DNA from: Pseudomonadota bacterium
GTDB lineage: Bacteria; Pseudomonadota; Alphaproteobacteria; UBA9219; RGZA01
Reading direction: 5' to 3'
Assembly (NCBI GenBank): GCA_016195205.1
Contig: JACQAB010000210.1
Span: 1-6,859, forward strand
DNA: 6,859 nucleotides
Positions 5,550 through 6,859 of this stretch are shown here, piece by piece. The position numbers and the translations under genes were made by a program. How positions within the stretch are numbered: position 1 is the stretch's first letter; each line of letters opens with the position of its first letter. The notes below the pieces were generated by a model, which made no database searches, was not told the origin of the DNA, and saw only the letters and a list, made by a program, of their open reading frames with translations.

Positions 5550-5573
5550 AAACTAAAGGAAACTATTTAATTG
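5550..5573 (-). repeat. Copy B of the 24-bp leader element, 7 nt before the 72-residue ORF
   Basis: This is the second copy of the element at 5224-5247. The dyad is kept here: one base of the right half differs, but in RNA it would still pair as G-U, and an extra inner A-U pair becomes possible. That hints at conserved structure rather than sequence alone. It also lies in the divergent aroA promoter region, so it could influence both directions. Confidence 0.65.
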
Positions 5574-5594
5574 GACGTTTATTCTTATAGTTAA

Positions 5595-5604
5595 CAAATA
5601 TTTG
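5595..5604. promoter_or_regulatory. Perfect 10-bp AT-rich palindrome upstream of aroA
   Basis: CAAATATTTG is a perfect palindrome between the divergent starts of the 72-residue ORF and aroA. Preceding it on the plus strand are TTGGAC (5571-5576) and TATAGT (5586-5591), which resemble -35 and -10 hexamers but are only 9 nt apart. A dimeric regulator site is possible. A 10-bp palindrome in AT-rich sequence is weak evidence. Confidence 0.25.
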
Positions 5605-5621
5605 CTTTTTGCAGGTGCAGC

Positions 5622-5660
5622 ATGCCTAATCCAATGAAACACGGATTTTTGAATGCCTGA
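5622..5660 (+). CDS. Possible 12-codon upstream ORF overlapping the aroA start
   Basis: ATG 5622 opens a frame encoding MPNPMKHGFLNA that ends at TGA 5658-5660. It overlaps the aroA start codon (5653-5655) in another frame. AGGTG lies 4 nt before the upstream ATG, a better ribosome-binding match than the CGGA before aroA. Such an overlap is a typical arrangement for translational coupling. Chance is quite possible for so short a frame, and no amino-acid bias suggests attenuation: there are no aromatic residues except one Phe. Confidence 0.22.
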   Translation: MPNPMKHGFLNA

Positions 5661-6859
5661 AACTTCTCCACAGCCTCTAAACAGCCGTATTTGCGGGCCT
5701 TTGAAGGGCATAGCCAGCGTTCCCGGCGATAAATCGATCTCGCACCGGGCGTTGATGCTGGGAGCCCTGGCGCTGGGCCGCACACGCATCCGCGGGCTGC
5801 TGGAGGGTGAAGATGTGCTGCATACAGCCGCCGCCCTGCGCCTTTTGGGCGCCCAAAGCGGCAAAGATTCGGAAGGCTGGTGGGTGGAAGGCCAGGGAGT
5901 GGGCTCGCTGTCCGAGCCCGCCAATGTTCTGGACCTGGGCAATAGCGGCACCTCCACGCGGTTGTTGATGGGCCTGGTGGGCAGCCATGGCTTCACCAGT
6001 TTTTTCACCGGCGATGCGTCCTTGCGCAAACGGCCCATGGCCCGGGTGATGGAGCCTTTAAGCAAAATGGGCGTGAACTTTATGGCACGGGCGGGCGGAA
6101 GATTGCCACTGGCCGTAATCGGCACGCGCGACACGGTGCCCATCACCTACAAGCTTCCGGTGGCTTCGGCCCAGGTGAAATCCGCCATCCTGCTTTGCGC
6201 GCTGAACACGCAGGGCCTGACCACCGTGATTGAAACCCAGGCTACGCGCGATCACACCGAAACCATGCTGCGGCATTTTGGCGCGCAGGTAATTACTGAA
6301 AAAGGCCCCGACGGCGAAACGCATATCAGCCTGCGCGGCTATCCAACTTTAAAGGCGCGCGAGGTGGACGTGCCGGGCGACCCCTCATCCGCCGCTTTTG
6401 TAACCGCGGCCGCCCTGCTTTGCCAGGGATCCGAGCTGGTTCTGAAAAACATTGGCATCAACCCATTACGGGCCGGGTTTTATGAAACGCTTCAGGAAAT
6501 GGGCGCGAATATCGCCTTTGAAAACCCGCGCGTTCAGGCCGGTGAAAAGGTCGCCGACCTGAAAATCAAGGCCTCCACATTGAAGGGCGTGCGCGTGCCG
6601 GCTGCCCGCGCGCCCAGCATGATTGATGAATATCCGGTGCTGGCGGTGCTGGCTTCCTTCGCCAACGGCAAAACGGGGATGGAAGGCCTGGGCGAGTTGC
6701 GCGTGAAGGAAAGCGATCGCCTCAACATGATCGCCTCAAACCTGCAGGCCTGCGGCGTGAAGCTGGAAGTGGAAGGCGATACGCTAACGGTGCATGGCAA
6801 CGGCAAGCCGCCCACCGGCGGCGCCAAAATCACCACCGCCATGGATCACCGCATTGCCA
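5653..6859 (+). CDS. aroA: 3-phosphoshikimate 1-carboxyvinyltransferase (EPSP synthase), class II type, C-terminus cut by window edge
   Basis: This cytosolic enzyme joins phosphoenolpyruvate to shikimate 3-phosphate to give EPSP, the sixth step of the shikimate pathway to aromatic amino acids. The window holds 402 codons; the family runs to about 440-450, so roughly 40 residues are missing at the right edge. Visible motifs are PGDKSISHR (24-32), LLEGEDV (49-55), LGNSGTSTR (95-103), RKRPM (125-129), ASAQVKSA (171-178), VPGDPSSAAF (240-249), MIDEYP (323-328), RVKESDR (350-356) and MDHRIA (397-402). LLEGEDV, SAQVKSA and RVKESDR are characteristic of class II enzymes such as the Agrobacterium CP4 enzyme. 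The residue matching E. coli Gly96 is still glycine here (G99), unlike alanine in CP4. The start ATG 5653 gives a normal-length N-terminus; the CGGA 7 nt upstream is a weak ribosome site. In related genomes cmk and rpsA often follow, but that lies outside the window. Confidence 0.96.
   Translation, partial: MPETSPQPLNSRICGPLKGIASVPGDKSISHRALMLGALALGRTRIRGLLEGEDVLHTAAALRLLGAQSGKDSEGWWVEGQGVGSLSEPANVLDLGNSGTSTRLLMGLVGSHGFTSFFTGDASLRKRPMARVMEPLSKMGVNFMARAGGRLPLAVIGTRDTVPITYKLPVASAQVKSAILLCALNTQGLTTVIETQATRDHTETMLRHFGAQVITEKGPDGETHISLRGYPTLKAREVDVPGDPSSAAFVTAAALLCQGSELVLKNIGINPLRAGFYETLQEMGANIAFENPRVQAGEKVADLKIKASTLKGVRVPAARAPSMIDEYPVLAVLASFANGKTGMEGLGELRVKESDRLNMIASNLQACGVKLEVEGDTLTVHGNGKPPTGGAKITTAMDHRIA

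Noticed and set aside
5553..6146. Long minus-strand open frame over aroA
   Set aside because: The plus-strand aroA carries all family motifs; the minus frame is a shadow without recognisable content.

Overview
The window looks like part of an alphaproteobacterial chromosome of moderately high GC with AT-rich intergenic gaps. The lineage call rests on a class II-type EPSP synthase gene (aroA) lying divergently from a TIGR02300-family (FYDLN acid domain) zinc-ribbon protein, a neighbourhood known from Alphaproteobacteria. I cannot resolve the organism below class level.

Layout, left to right. Positions 1-139 are one end of an IS1595-family insertion sequence whose transposase runs off the left edge on the minus strand. 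Three unrecognised minus-strand genes follow: a soluble 152-residue protein (145-603), a secreted 199-residue protein with four cysteines and a proline-rich tail (696-1295), and a 143-residue protein with two membrane segments (1338-1769). The last lies 27 nt downstream of leuA (1797-3368, minus), which encodes complete 2-isopropylmalate synthase. A family 2 glycosyltransferase (3456-4427, plus) diverges from leuA across an 87-nt gap. It converges on the TIGR02300 protein (4502-4813, minus). Both stop codons of that convergent pair lie inside a long imperfect inverted repeat built from degenerate 7-bp units (4412-4503).

Between the TIGR02300 gene and aroA lie two small minus-strand ORFs (4927-5217 and 5324-5542) rich in Gly, Ser, Ala and Pro. 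Each has a near-identical 24-bp element (21 of 24 bases) 6 or 7 nt before its ATG, which is the clearest undescribed structure here. aroA (5653-6859, plus) is cut by the right edge after 402 codons; it may be preceded by a 12-codon upstream ORF that overlaps its start.

The recognisable metabolism is anabolic: leucine biosynthesis (leuA) and the shikimate pathway (aroA), with a glycosyltransferase likely to serve surface polysaccharide. No tRNA, rRNA, CRISPR array, prophage or toxin-antitoxin locus was recognised. No intergenic stretch exceeds about 115 nt.
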